From Actinomycetota bacterium (lineage in GTDB: Bacteria > Actinomycetota > Actinomycetes > Nanopelagicales > Nanopelagicaceae), in NCBI GenBank assembly GCA_026392775.1, contig JAPLBK010000097.1:1-27140 (forward strand): a stretch of 27,140 nucleotides of DNA, read 5' to 3'. Shown in pieces: positions 14,831 through 23,278 of this stretch. Position numbers and translations under genes: made by a program. The stretch's first letter is position 1. Each line of letters starts with the position of its first letter. The notes beneath the pieces were generated by a model, which was not told where the DNA came from, made no database searches, and saw only the letters and a program-made list of their open reading frames with translations.

Positions 14831-17097
14831 AAATCTCCCATAAGGAATGCAACTACTCCCCTGTCGATGCGCTTGACGGCATCTTTGCATACTGGGCGAA
14901 GCTTTTCACTTGCAGCAGCGATTTGATTAAGCAGATCAGATAACTGTTTAGTTGAGCGCACGAAATCGACTCCATACTCAGTTTCAAGCTCTTCTAACTC
15001 AGCCCAGATGGAAATAACATCGGCAAGGGCGTTTGATACCCGTGGACTCGGCATCTTAGGAGCAACAGTGTCGGCATTTCGGGATTCAAAGATCATTGTG
15101 GAAACAACTGAGAGGAGTTCGGGAGCATTAAGTTCATCTAAGACTCCACGACGTATTGCTTCAGTCAAAAGTAGATCAGATTCAGCGTAGATCTTCGTAA
15201 GAATCTTTCCTTGAGTAGTTGGCTTCTCCCCCTCTATATACTCAAGGTGGGTTAGCACCTGACATATTTGATCGAATGTTTTTGCAATAACGTGTGTACG
15301 ACTTTGAACACGTGTGTGAAGACCATCATTTTCTCGGTTAAGTCGTCCAGCTTTTTCAGAAAAGCGTGAATGATCCTCGCGTTGAGCACAGGCATGGCAG
15401 CTGTGATTACGCAATCCCTTGCGCAAATCAGAGAGGTCAGCCTCTAAACGTGCACGTTGTCTGTTATCAAAACTCTTTTTGTGATCTCGCTTAGAGAGAA
15501 GAGTCTCTACCTCTTTGATTTCACGACGAATACCAGCGTATTCCAGAAAATCTCCTAAATGGCAAACAGCTTGTGAAAGTAGTTCTTCAATCGCACTTTC
15601 ATTCTTGGCTATCTGCCTGGATAAACCAACTACCGCACGGTCCGCCTGAAACTGTGCAAAAGAAGATTCTAGAGAACGCCTAGCTCGTTCACGGCCAAAT
15701 CTTGCGATGAGATTAATCGACATGTTGTATGTGGGAGCAAAAGAGGAACGCAAAGGGTATGTACGCGTGGAAGCCAGACCAGCAGCTGACGCGGAATCAA
15801 CAGTTGGAGACCACTGGATAACAGCGTTGCCTTCGATATCAATCCCGCGGCGACCTGCACGTCCCGTGAGCTGTGTGTACTCCCCTGGAGTGATTGGCAC
15901 GTGAGATTCTCCGTTGTATTTGATCAACTTCTCCAAGACAACAGTCCGAGCAGGCATATTGATTCCAAGTGCCAGAGTCTCTGTAGCAAAGACTGCTTTG
16001 ATGAGACCTTTTTGGAAAAGCTCTTCGACAGCAGATTTAAAACTTGGTAAGAGCCCAGCATGGTGAGCTGCAATTCCACGTTCTAGCGCAGTGAGCCAAT
16101 CATCAAAACCTAAAACTTCTAAATCTTCTTCTGCAATGTTTTGAGTGTATTTCAGGGCTGTTGCGCGGATCTCTTCACGCTCTTGTGTGGAAGTCAAACG
16201 TAATCCCGCGTGCAGGCATTGTTTAACGGCTGCATCACAGCCAACTCGGGAGAAGATAAAAGTGATGGCCGGTAATAAATTTTGATTAGCAAGCTTTTCG
16301 ATGATGTCGGCTCGAGATAAGCGATCTTGAGCTTCATTAAATCTTCCCCGTCGATTTCTGCTCAAGGATGCTTTGCGCACGGCTTCACGCTCTCGTTGCA
16401 GGATCTCGGGGTTTATCTGTCCAGGCTTTTCAAAAAGATCTAGAAGTCGATTACCGATTAGGACGTGTTGATACAACGGAATAGGACGGATTTCACTGAC
16501 GATGACTTGAGTATTGCCTCGAACCTCAGCCAACCATTCACCAAACTCTTCTGCGTTCGAAACTGTTGCTGATAGTGAAATAACTTGAGCGCTTTCCATC
16601 AAGTGAATCAGAACTTCTTCCCAGACCGCGCCGCGGAACTTGTCAGCCAAATAGTGCACTTCATCCATCACGACATAACCCAAGTTCGTCAAAGTATTGG
16701 AGCCGGCATAGAGCATGTTGCGCAAAACCTCAGTGGTCATAACCAATACATCTGCTTCACCATTAATACTCGTGTCCCCAGTGAGCAGACCGACTCGATC
16801 TTCACCAAACATCGCAACAAACTCTGAGTACTTCTGATTTGAAAGCGCTTTAATCGGTGTGGTGTAGAAACACTTCTTACCAAGTTTAAGAGCTAAGTGG
16901 GCAGCAAATTCTCCAACCACAGTCTTTCCGGCACCAGTTGGGGCGGCAACTAGAACACCACTCCCCTCTTCAACTGCGTGACAAGCAGCAACCTGAAAGG
17001 GATCAAACTCGAAATCAAAACTCTGAACAAAAGCCGTAGTTTCTTTATACTGATGGCGAACTTTAGCGGCGGCGAATTTCTCTGCTGGGGTTGTCAT
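14827..17097 (-). CDS. helY: Ski2/Mtr4-like DEAD/DEAH-box helicase HelY
   Basis: A 756-residue ATP-dependent helicase. Motifs in order: Walker A APTGAGKTVVGEF, Ia TTPIKALSNQK, Walker B VMDEVHYLAD, motif III LSATVSN, and motif VI QLTGRAGRRGID. The C-terminal half contains HSCHACAQREDH, a Cys/His patch recurrent in actinobacterial HelY. Its substrates are thought to be structured RNA by analogy to Ski2/Mtr4; this is not shown in the sequence. ATG 17097 (MTTPAEKF) overlaps the dgk stop as ATGA, so the upstream in-frame codon at 17130 was rejected. Confidence 0.93.
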   Translation of the reverse strand: MTTPAEKFAAAKVRHQYKETTAFVQSFDFEFDPFQVAACHAVEEGSGVLVAAPTGAGKTVVGEFAAHLALKLGKKCFYTTPIKALSNQKYSEFVAMFGEDRVGLLTGDTSINGEADVLVMTTEVLRNMLYAGSNTLTNLGYVVMDEVHYLADKFRGAVWEEVLIHLMESAQVISLSATVSNAEEFGEWLAEVRGNTQVIVSEIRPIPLYQHVLIGNRLLDLFEKPGQINPEILQREREAVRKASLSRNRRGRFNEAQDRLSRADIIEKLANQNLLPAITFIFSRVGCDAAVKQCLHAGLRLTSTQEREEIRATALKYTQNIAEEDLEVLGFDDWLTALERGIAAHHAGLLPSFKSAVEELFQKGLIKAVFATETLALGINMPARTVVLEKLIKYNGESHVPITPGEYTQLTGRAGRRGIDIEGNAVIQWSPTVDSASAAGLASTRTYPLRSSFAPTYNMSINLIARFGRERARRSLESSFAQFQADRAVVGLSRQIAKNESAIEELLSQAVCHLGDFLEYAGIRREIKEVETLLSKRDHKKSFDNRQRARLEADLSDLRKGLRNHSCHACAQREDHSRFSEKAGRLNRENDGLHTRVQSRTHVIAKTFDQICQVLTHLEYIEGEKPTTQGKILTKIYAESDLLLTEAIRRGVLDELNAPELLSVVSTMIFESRNADTVAPKMPSPRVSNALADVISIWAELEELETEYGVDFVRSTKQLSDLLNQIAAASEKLRPVCKDAVKRIDRGVVAFLMGDL

Positions 17098-17963
17098 GGC
17101 ACCCACGTCATTAGAGCACCTGGCATACATTGAGCGCTTATCGGGAGTTGCCCTACTCGTTCACCATCGGCATATGCCACTGCATCGGCTGTGATTTTCA
17201 CACTCTTACTACGCACGATTTCAACAGCTGGATGGGTAATATGAGTCCCTTTAAACACACGAGGAAATACTTTTATAAACTCTAATTTTGAGACTGGATG
17301 CAAGACCATGACATCAAAATAGCCATCAGCTATGTCGGATTGAGGACAAACTAACATCCCTCCCCCATAAGAACGACCATTAGCAACGGCAATAAGCATC
17401 GCCTGTGTAGAAATGGTTCGGTCATCTAACACGATTTCATAATGACGCGGGGTAAATCTAGGTAGTTCTATCGCTATAGCTACGTTATATTTATTAGGCC
17501 CCTTTGGCCATGACATCGTGTTGGCCCTTTCATTTACAATCGCATCAAATCCAGTCGATAAAACCGCCCCAAACCACTCTCCATCGACTAATCCCAGGTC
17601 CACAGAGCTCGGGCCCTTAGACAAGACCGCTTCAAGAATCGCATCAAGATCATCGGGTGACCAACCCAAAGTTCGAACGAAATCATTTCCTGTTCCTGCA
17701 GGAATCAAAGCTAATGGAACTTGTGCTGGAGTAATTTTTTGTAGAACTAGATGAAGCAGCCCATCTCCACCAACTGCAATAACACCACTGCAATCTGGAT
17801 TGCGATCAAGGAATCTTTGAAGCGAATCTGCTTGGTCCATGCCGTTGCGCCCGATGATAATTTCATAGTTAATCCCACGGCTATTGAGATAACCGGCAAC
17901 AGAGGTTCCGATCCGAGCACCTTTGCCTTGGCCAGAAACTGGATTGATAACTAAGGCCCACAT
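17094..17963 (-). CDS. Diacylglycerol/sphingosine kinase-family lipid kinase
   Basis: The 289-residue protein belongs to the DagK catalytic-domain family (soluble DgkB/YegS type). It has INPVSGQGKG at the N-terminus, the nucleotide-binding GGDGLLHLVLQ (GGDGT in most relatives), and LIPAGTGNDFVRTLG. ADGYFDVMVLHPVSKLEF and AYADGERV are conserved C-terminal elements. It likely phosphorylates diacylglycerol to phosphatidate for lipid recycling, though other lipid alcohols are possible. It is the first gene of dgk-helY-exo-lnt, all joined by 4-7-base overlaps, and its ATG is preceded by a leaderless -10. Confidence 0.88.
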   Translation of the reverse strand: MWALVINPVSGQGKGARIGTSVAGYLNSRGINYEIIIGRNGMDQADSLQRFLDRNPDCSGVIAVGGDGLLHLVLQKITPAQVPLALIPAGTGNDFVRTLGWSPDDLDAILEAVLSKGPSSVDLGLVDGEWFGAVLSTGFDAIVNERANTMSWPKGPNKYNVAIAIELPRFTPRHYEIVLDDRTISTQAMLIAVANGRSYGGGMLVCPQSDIADGYFDVMVLHPVSKLEFIKVFPRVFKGTHITHPAVEIVRSKSVKITADAVAYADGERVGQLPISAQCMPGALMTWVP

Positions 17964-17969
17964 GGGAAG

Positions 17970-17975
17970 ACCCTA
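17970..17975 (-). promoter_or_regulatory. -10 hexamer of leaderless dgk promoter
   Basis: On the minus strand TAGGGT is separated by exactly six bases (CTTCCC) from the dgk ATG at 17963. It sits only four bases downstream of the tatC stop, marking a transcription-unit boundary in an otherwise continuous minus-strand array. No Shine-Dalgarno sequence is present. Confidence 0.55.
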
Positions 17976-17979
17976 TCGG

Positions 17980-18795
17980 CTATTCCTTAATGGGTGTTGG
18001 TGCTTCAATCGCAGAACCACCCGTTTCGACGGACACAGCTTTCTTATCTCGTCGCCGATCGACCAGCACCGCTAGCAATCCAGCCATAAAGTAGAAGAAA
18101 ATCAAGGGTCCAGATAAGAGAACCATGCTTAAAGGATCTGCTGTCGGTGATAGTGCTGCAACAAAGAAAAAAATTGTGAAGATCCAAATTCTCCATGGTT
18201 TCAAAATTGTTTTGCCGCGTAGAAATCCAATCAAATTAAATGTCAAAAGGAAGATTGGTAGTTCAAAAGCAAGTCCTACAAACAGAATCACTCTGAGAAC
18301 GAAATCCAAATAGTCGTCAAATCTAACCAAGTTACTAATTGAATTGGGAGTAAATCCAAAAAGAGCTTTGATTGCAACCGGAAGAATCAAATAGCCTAGA
18401 GTCGTACCCATCGCAAAAAATGGGGTTGCCGCTGCGACGAAAAGAACACTGGTCCGTTTTTCTTTTCTATGCAGGGCTGGGGCGATAAAGGCCCAAAGTT
18501 GGTATAGCCAAAATGGTGCTGAGACAATAATGCCTGTCAATAGTGCGACTTTAATCTGTAAATCAAGTGGACCAAGAACACCGCTGATGTAAAGAGCACC
18601 ACAACTAGCCGCACCGGATTGCTGGGCAACTTTCAAGTCGCACACTGGTTTAGCTAATGTGACGATGATTGAATCGTAGAAATACCACCCTCCACTAAAT
18701 GCAACCAACACTGCAATCGCAGAACGAAGAACTCGTTTTCGAAATTCGCGTAAATGGTCTAGAAGGGGCATCCGTGCTTCATTAACAGATGCCAT
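17980..18795 (-). CDS. tatC: Sec-independent protein translocase TatC
   Basis: TatC is the membrane receptor for twin-arginine signal peptides. The N-terminal signature MPLLDHLREFRKRVLRSAIA is present, followed by about six hydrophobic segments (for example TGIIVSAPFWLYQLWAFIAP, and PLIFFYFMAGLLAVLV near the end). The conserved FELPIFLL motif and the Pro of LSPTADPLS are visible. The 271-residue length is typical. It starts four bases after tatA. ATG 18795 (MASVNEARMPLL) is used; ATG 18771, at the MPLL methionine, is an alternative. Confidence 0.95.
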   Translation of the reverse strand: MASVNEARMPLLDHLREFRKRVLRSAIAVLVAFSGGWYFYDSIIVTLAKPVCDLKVAQQSGAASCGALYISGVLGPLDLQIKVALLTGIIVSAPFWLYQLWAFIAPALHRKEKRTSVLFVAAATPFFAMGTTLGYLILPVAIKALFGFTPNSISNLVRFDDYLDFVLRVILFVGLAFELPIFLLTFNLIGFLRGKTILKPWRIWIFTIFFFVAALSPTADPLSMVLLSGPLIFFYFMAGLLAVLVDRRRDKKAVSVETGGSAIEAPTPIKE

Positions 18796-18799
18796 TTAT

Positions 18800-18982
18800 C
18801 TACTTCTCGGTTTTGCCGTCTTCTTCGATCACACCGTCATCAGCTTTCATTTCCTTCATTTCGCTCTTGAAAATGCGCATAGAGCGACCAAGTGAGCGGG
18901 CTGAATCCGGCAAACGCTTCGCGCCGAACAAAACAAGTACAACAATGAGAAGGATGACGATCTCTCTTGGACCCAAATTCAT
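18800..18982 (-). CDS. tatA: Twin-arginine translocase subunit TatA
   Basis: A 60-residue protein with one N-terminal membrane helix ([20 protein letters not shown]) containing the FG hinge, then an amphipathic helix ([19 protein letters not shown]) and an acidic, charged tail: the standard TatA/E layout. It is at the short end of the family range. TatA oligomers form the export pore with TatC. It has a good ribosome-binding site, AAGGAG, eight bases before ATG 18982. No tatB-like gene is adjacent. Confidence 0.94.
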   Translation of the reverse strand: MNLGPREIVILLIVVLVLFGAKRLPDSARSLGRSMRIFKSEMKEMKADDGVIEEDGKTEK

Positions 18983-19013
18983 AACGTTAACTCCTTGGCT
19001 AATATTTAGGTCT

Positions 19014-19019
19014 AGGTTA
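19014..19019 (-). promoter_or_regulatory. Candidate -10 hexamer of tatA
   Basis: TAACCT on the minus strand fits TANNNT and would give a 5' leader of about 25 nt carrying the AAGGAG site at 18991-18996. No obvious -35. It lies in the 67-base pafC-tatA gap, in which no terminator is seen. Confidence 0.35.
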
Positions 19020-19049
19020 CATCAGATCCCTTTGAATGGGTAGGCGATT

Positions 19050-19967
19050 TCAGCGTGCTTTGTAACGATCCAGCATCGTTTGAGCCATTGCTGCTATTGA
19101 TTTTCTAACGTCAGGGGGTGACTGCAAGCAGACCGCTCGTCCAGAGGCCATGATGGAGCGCTCTATCCACTGGAATGAGTAAGTTTCAAAATCAAAGGCA
19201 GTGTTTACTTGAAGTTCACTTTGTTTGAACCGTTCGGCTACCGCACGGGTTGGAATTAGGACCTTGATCGTGCAGGTATAACGTGATTGCTGGACAGAAC
19301 TCTTCGGAATCTCTTGTAAAACTTCTTGAACCGCTGCACCTTGAATTCGATCTATTCGGAACTCTCTAAAGTCAGAGGCGGTATAACAGTAGGAACTGAG
19401 ATATAGATGACCTTCACTTTCAACAATTTCGATTGGAAAAATAATTCTGGTGCTGATTTCATCGCGATAAAGAGAATGGTAAGAGATCTCAAGTCCCATT
19501 CTAGATTTCAATGCATCGCTAATTGCGGCTGAAACTTCTTGATTGACAACCGAAGTTGCAGATAATGCCGAGGGGAGTTTTATCAGTCCAGCTAGACGTT
19601 GAGACAAGAGATCGATTCTTTCCAAGAGATCCCTTCTCTCGGGTGAAATCACGGAACGTAGTAAATCTAAACCAAGAACAAGAGCGACTCCTTCATCAAA
19701 GGTAATGGAGCGAGGCTTTGATAAAGTTTCCGCATTATGAATAGTTACAAAACCAGATTCAAAATTCAAATCCATCAGTTCCAGAGGTGTGTAGCCAGGT
19801 AGCCCGCACATCCATAGTGTCGTAAGGTCACTTGTCATCTGAGCTTGATCAACTTTAAACACCGCTGCGAGATCCTTTAATGAGATGCCCTGATGAGAAG
19901 TTATGTAGGGAACGAGATCTAGAAGTCGCGCTGTACGCTCAAGAGGTGCTGAGAATTTCTTAGCCAT
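19050..19967 (-). CDS. pafC: WYL-domain transcriptional regulator PafC
   Basis: One half of the PafBC heteromeric activator that drives the LexA-independent DNA-damage response in mycobacteria. The 305-residue product has an N-terminal helix-turn-helix (ARLLDLVPYITSHQGISLKD, then LAAVFKVDQAQM), a central WYL domain (GLEISYHSLYRDEISTRII, EGHLYLSSYCYTASDFREFR) and the C-terminal WCX extension. The second WYL position (SYH where WYL would be) diverges from the consensus. It overlaps pafB by 8 bases (ATGGCTAA). Confidence 0.92.
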   Translation of the reverse strand: MAKKFSAPLERTARLLDLVPYITSHQGISLKDLAAVFKVDQAQMTSDLTTLWMCGLPGYTPLELMDLNFESGFVTIHNAETLSKPRSITFDEGVALVLGLDLLRSVISPERRDLLERIDLLSQRLAGLIKLPSALSATSVVNQEVSAAISDALKSRMGLEISYHSLYRDEISTRIIFPIEIVESEGHLYLSSYCYTASDFREFRIDRIQGAAVQEVLQEIPKSSVQQSRYTCTIKVLIPTRAVAERFKQSELQVNTAFDFETYSFQWIERSIMASGRAVCLQSPPDVRKSIAAMAQTMLDRYKAR

Positions 19968-20901
19968 GATTTTTCACCAACGCCTCAAGATGCTCAGCGA
20001 TGAGATTTCTTAGTTCTGCCGGTTCCTGGACGAAGGCGTCAGGTCCATGCCATAAAACTATTGAACAGAGAGATTCGAGATTCAAAATTGGAACCTTTAT
20101 CTGATCCCACTCACCCAATGATTGTGAGGAGATGGCCAGAGCGCGAAGAGAGGCAGCTTTACCTACTCGAACATCAATTAGGGCATATTCATGTGTCGGT
20201 GATTCCAGATGAGTTTTGCTTGAATCAAATCCAGTTGGAACTTCAAAATCCTTTGGTCCCTTGCTGACCGTGATTGCGCTACTTATTCGATCTACTCGAA
20301 ATGTTCGAATCTCTTGTATCTCTTGATCAACACCCGACAAGTACCAGAAACCATTGCGAGTCGATAGAGCAATCGGAACAATGCTTCTCATTTTTATACT
20401 CAAGGTTGAATCCAGATAAGGAAAAGCTAGACACTGACTTTGTGCTATCGCTTTTGTTATCAGAGACAAATCCTGTCCACCGTCATTGAGTTTGTGAATA
20501 GTTGCAGGAATGAATAGCTCATCACTGGGGATACCAATAGAGCGGAGTTTCAAAAGCGCTCTTTGCGATACATCACCAAATGATGCTTCTTGCCAAGCTT
20601 CGGCTGCTAAAGAAAGGAGTGAGACTTCTATAGATGATATGTCACCCAGTTCAAACTGATACTTTTCTTGTTTAATCTTGTAACCGGCTTCATCATTAAA
20701 CAATGGATCAAAACTACCCACTTCAATATCAATCCCCAGCGAACGTAGATCATCTTTATCGCGTTCAAACATTCTCTCTTTTGTCTCCGGAGTACCCTCA
20801 TAACCTTCAACCGAGGTGAAAATCTCTGTTTTAGTCAGGTATCTCTTCGTAGCAAGCAGGGCGATCGTGAGATTTACTAAACGCTCACTCTTCCGCGACA
20901 C
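19960..20901 (-). CDS. pafB: WYL-domain transcriptional regulator PafB
   Basis: The PafC partner: helix-turn-helix (SERLVNLTIALLATKRYLTK, then EIFTSVEGYEG), WYL core around QCLAFPYLDS with NGFWYLSGVDQEIQEIRTFRVDR, and a WCX region. I chose GTG 20901 (MSRKSERLVN) because PafB homologues begin there; the longer frame to 20946 lies inside trmI. The 313-residue protein overlaps the trmI stop by 17 bases, so it is translated from a trmI-pafB-pafC message. In mycobacteria pafBC follows pafA in the proteasome locus; no pupylation gene is present here. Confidence 0.92.
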   Translation of the reverse strand: MSRKSERLVNLTIALLATKRYLTKTEIFTSVEGYEGTPETKERMFERDKDDLRSLGIDIEVGSFDPLFNDEAGYKIKQEKYQFELGDISSIEVSLLSLAAEAWQEASFGDVSQRALLKLRSIGIPSDELFIPATIHKLNDGGQDLSLITKAIAQSQCLAFPYLDSTLSIKMRSIVPIALSTRNGFWYLSGVDQEIQEIRTFRVDRISSAITVSKGPKDFEVPTGFDSSKTHLESPTHEYALIDVRVGKAASLRALAISSQSLGEWDQIKVPILNLESLCSIVLWHGPDAFVQEPAELRNLIAEHLEALVKNHG

Positions 20902-21736
20902 CGTATGCACCTTTTGATGGCCTGCGACGACGAGCCAACACTTCAACGCCAGGGGCCATGCGGCGACTTTGAATCAAAAATCCCGTATGCCCAATCATTC
21001 GCTGTTGAGGACGAACAGCTAAACCTTCATGGTGCCATCCACGAACCAGAGTTTCACTGCTCTCAGGCTCGGTGAATCGACCATCTTGCTTTATTGCTTC
21101 AGCTGTTGCAGAGAGCTGTGTTGTGGTTGCAACATATGACATGAAGACACCGCCTGGACGCAAAGCGCGGGCAGCGATATCAACACACTCCCATGGTGCC
21201 AGCATGTCCAAAATAACACGATCAAATTCACTATCAAAGCTTTGCTCCTGCAAATCCCCCACAGTTAATTTCCAATTACTAGGTGTAACTTCAAAATAAG
21301 CATCAACATTTGAGCGAGCATTCTCTGCAAAATCAGCACGGCGCTCTATTGAATGAACATGTCCCTTTTCACCAGTAGCTCTTAATAATGAAATAGTGAG
21401 AGCACCGCTGCCAACTCCAGCTTCGAGCACTCGTGCGCCTGGATAAACATCTGCCAAACCAACAATCATCGCGGCATCTTTTGGATAAACAATCGTTGCA
21501 CCGCGTGGCATAGTTAATACATAGTCAGCCAACAGCGGCTTGAAGGCTGTGAATTTTAAGCCGGCAGTCGTGCTGACAACTGAGCCCTCAGGCATCCCAA
21601 TGAGATCATCGTGGGTGATCCAGCCTTTATGCGTGTGCCATTCCTTGCCCGGAACTATCGTGAAGCTATAGAGCTTTCCTTTGGGGTCGGTGAGTTGAAT
21701 GCGATCACCCGCAGCAAAGAAACCTTGATTCGACAC
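20885..21736 (-). CDS. trmI: tRNA (adenine-58-N1)-methyltransferase TrmI
   Basis: It methylates A58 in the T-loop of tRNAs using S-adenosylmethionine. The 283-residue protein has the family N-terminal beta domain (FFAAGDRIQLTDPKGKLYSF, GMPEGSVV), the linker YPKDAAMIVGLADV, the SAM motif VLEAGVGSGALTISLLRA, and DRVILDMLAPWE, the substrate-adenine motif. The homologue is Rv2118c. The GTG start at 21736 has a leaderless -10 (TAAGAT) six bases upstream and an alternative ribosome-binding site is not evident. It diverges from the RecB-family nuclease. Confidence 0.95.
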   Translation of the reverse strand: MSNQGFFAAGDRIQLTDPKGKLYSFTIVPGKEWHTHKGWITHDDLIGMPEGSVVSTTAGLKFTAFKPLLADYVLTMPRGATIVYPKDAAMIVGLADVYPGARVLEAGVGSGALTISLLRATGEKGHVHSIERRADFAENARSNVDAYFEVTPSNWKLTVGDLQEQSFDSEFDRVILDMLAPWECVDIAARALRPGGVFMSYVATTTQLSATAEAIKQDGRFTEPESSETLVRGWHHEGLAVRPQQRMIGHTGFLIQSRRMAPGVEVLARRRRPSKGAYGVAEE

Positions 21737-21742
21737 GGGAGC

Positions 21743-21748
21743 ATCTTA
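21743..21748 (-). promoter_or_regulatory. -10 hexamer of leaderless trmI promoter
   Basis: TAAGAT on the minus strand, then GCTCCC, then the GTG start of trmI. The exact six-base spacing matches the other leaderless candidates and supports the GTG start. Confidence 0.55.
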
Positions 21749-21774
21749 GGTCAAATAAGTGAAGCAAGTGCGGG

Positions 21775-21780
21775 TATGTT
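21775..21780 (+). promoter_or_regulatory. Candidate -10 hexamer of the RecB-family nuclease
   Basis: TATGTT lies seven bases before an in-frame GTG (21788). If it is the promoter, translation starts at that GTG as a leaderless mRNA, and the ATG at 21776, which lies inside the hexamer, is not used. Confidence 0.35.
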
Positions 21781-22549
21781 GCCGTACGTGAGTAACCTGC
21801 CACTGCGCCTATCCCCTAGTCGGGTGAGCGAGTTTGAGAACTGTCCTCAACTCTATAAATACCGTGTCATCGATCAACTTCCGCAACCGCCTTCACTGGA
21901 TGCTGAGCGCGGAACATTAGTCCACACAGTTTTGCATGACCTCTTTGAAAATGCTCCCACAGATAGAACACCTCAGAGTGCAATCGAACTTTTGCCATCT
22001 CGTTGGCAAGCGCAGATGGCCGAGAAACCAGAGCTGATGGAAATGGTCACCAATGAAAAGGAATGGTTTGATCGAGCAGAATCACTTTTGCGCACCTACT
22101 TCACCTTAGAAAATCCACAAAGCTTTGAAGCAACGCACCGTGAATTGCACCTAGAAAATGACTTCTCTGATGAAATCTATCTGCATGGCTACGTCGATCG
22201 TTTAGATGTTGCGCCAACGGGTGAAGTGCGTATTGTGGATTACAAGACTGGAAAAGCACCCAAGCCAGGATGGGAAGAGAAAGCCCTCTTCCAGCTGCGC
22301 GTTTACGCTCTTCTCTATTTCAAAACTCACAACGTACTACCGCGTCTACTACAACTTATTTACTTGGGTGATGGGAAAGTCGTTAAGAGCACGCCAACCT
22401 TAACTGATCTAGCAGCAACAGAAAAAGCGTTAAAGCGCGTTGCTAGAGACATCTTCGCCTCAATTGAAAAGGATTACTGGCCACCTAAACCTAGCCGCCT
22501 GTGCGATTGGTGCTATTTCAAAACTATTTGTCCTGCTCACACCAGCTAA
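21776..22549 (+). CDS. RecB-family PD-(D/E)XK exonuclease with likely Fe-S cluster
   Basis: A stand-alone Cas4/AddB-like nuclease domain of ~257 residues, as in M. tuberculosis Rv2119. Sequence features in order are LSPSRVSEFENCPQLYKYR (first cluster Cys), GTLVHTVLHDLFE, LHGYVDRLDV and VRIVDYKTGKAP (active-site Asp, Asp and Lys), and the C-terminal CDWCYFKTIC supplying three more Cys, enough for a 4Fe-4S cluster. Start is ATG 21776, or GTG 21788 if the TATGTT hexamer is the promoter. The frame is open to 21611, but that part is antisense to trmI and not homologous. Probably acts in DNA repair. Confidence 0.9.
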   Translation: MLPYVSNLPLRLSPSRVSEFENCPQLYKYRVIDQLPQPPSLDAERGTLVHTVLHDLFENAPTDRTPQSAIELLPSRWQAQMAEKPELMEMVTNEKEWFDRAESLLRTYFTLENPQSFEATHRELHLENDFSDEIYLHGYVDRLDVAPTGEVRIVDYKTGKAPKPGWEEKALFQLRVYALLYFKTHNVLPRLLQLIYLGDGKVVKSTPTLTDLAATEKALKRVARDIFASIEKDYWPPKPSRLCDWCYFKTICPAHTS

Positions 22550-23217
22550 ATATTTGCTGAAAAATCTGCGTACAGATCTTGTAATTTTGCAAAGTTAAGC
22601 TGCTCAAGGGATCTAATTACCCGCACACGTTCAGATTCATCTATACGAACTAAGTGTGGAACAGCCACCAACCACGCCCCACTGCTGGTAGCAGCGCCGA
22701 CACCAGTTAATGAATCTTCAAATACTAAGCAATTTAAAATATCACTATTCGCTAACTTCGCGGCTTTGAGATAAGCATCTGGGTGGGGTTTTGTATTTTT
22801 TACGTCATCACTTGAAATAGAGAAAGGAAAAAGATCTGTACCCACATTATCCAATACAGCATCAACAATGAGTCGCGGACTAGCTGAAACCAATCCAGTC
22901 TTAACCCCATTATGTTGAAGATCTTTCACCAATTCATAAGCCCCTGGCATAAACGGGGTGTTTAATCGCATCCTTTCGGACTGAACCTCTATGAGTTTGT
23001 CGGTGAAAAAATCTGGTGTTTCAGCCTGTTTGCACTTCTGGTGCATGTATTGACCAACGCGCGAGAGAGGCCCGCCCAAGCAAGCCACCTGATCCTCAGG
23101 CTGCCATTGATACCCATACGCAGCGGTGATTTCACTCTCGGATTTGAGCCATTCGGGTTCAGAATCAACCATTAAGCCATCCATATCAAAAAAGACTGCG
23201 TCGAAAAAAACCTTCAC
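22546..23217 (-). CDS. HAD-superfamily phosphatase, beta-phosphoglucomutase-like
   Basis: A 223-residue HAD hydrolase of subfamily IA with an alpha-helical cap. Motif I is FFDMDGLMVDSEPEW (nucleophile Asp and acid-base Asp), motif II the Ser of LVSASPRLI, motif III the Lys of NTKPHPDAYLKAAK, and motif IV FEDSLTGVGAATSSGAW. This resembles sugar-phosphate phosphatases and beta-phosphoglucomutases; the substrate is not evident. GTG 23217 is used, with AAAGGAG at correct spacing; the ATG two bases earlier is immediately followed by a stop. Its stop codon overlaps that of the convergent nuclease gene. Confidence 0.9.
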   Translation of the reverse strand: MKVFFDAVFFDMDGLMVDSEPEWLKSESEITAAYGYQWQPEDQVACLGGPLSRVGQYMHQKCKQAETPDFFTDKLIEVQSERMRLNTPFMPGAYELVKDLQHNGVKTGLVSASPRLIVDAVLDNVGTDLFPFSISSDDVKNTKPHPDAYLKAAKLANSDILNCLVFEDSLTGVGAATSSGAWLVAVPHLVRIDESERVRVIRSLEQLNFAKLQDLYADFSANI

Positions 23218-23264
23218 ATGTCTCCTTTAAGATTTATATCTAGCAGAAGCCTGCAAGATTACCC

Positions 23265-23270
23265 TAAGGT
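23265..23270 (+). promoter_or_regulatory. Possible -10 hexamer of the PAC2 gene
   Basis: TAAGGT lies eight bases before the PAC2 ATG, giving a leaderless or nearly leaderless start. It is a weaker match to the six-base spacing elsewhere, but no Shine-Dalgarno sequence competes with it. Confidence 0.3.
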
Positions 23271-23278
23271 TTAGTCCT

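Noticed and set aside
17098..17130. Extended helY start
   Set aside because: It lies within the dgk C-terminus; the ATGA overlap at 17094-17097 gives the expected MTTPAEKF start.
19960..19967. Frameshift splitting one WYL regulator into pafB and pafC
   Set aside because: Each has its own helix-turn-helix, WYL and C-terminal regions; the 8-base overlap is the normal arrangement of two paralogous genes.
21611..21775. Longer RecB-family protein beginning inside trmI
   Set aside because: This stretch is antisense to the conserved trmI N-terminus and shows no nuclease homology; conserved sequence begins at LSPSRVSEF.
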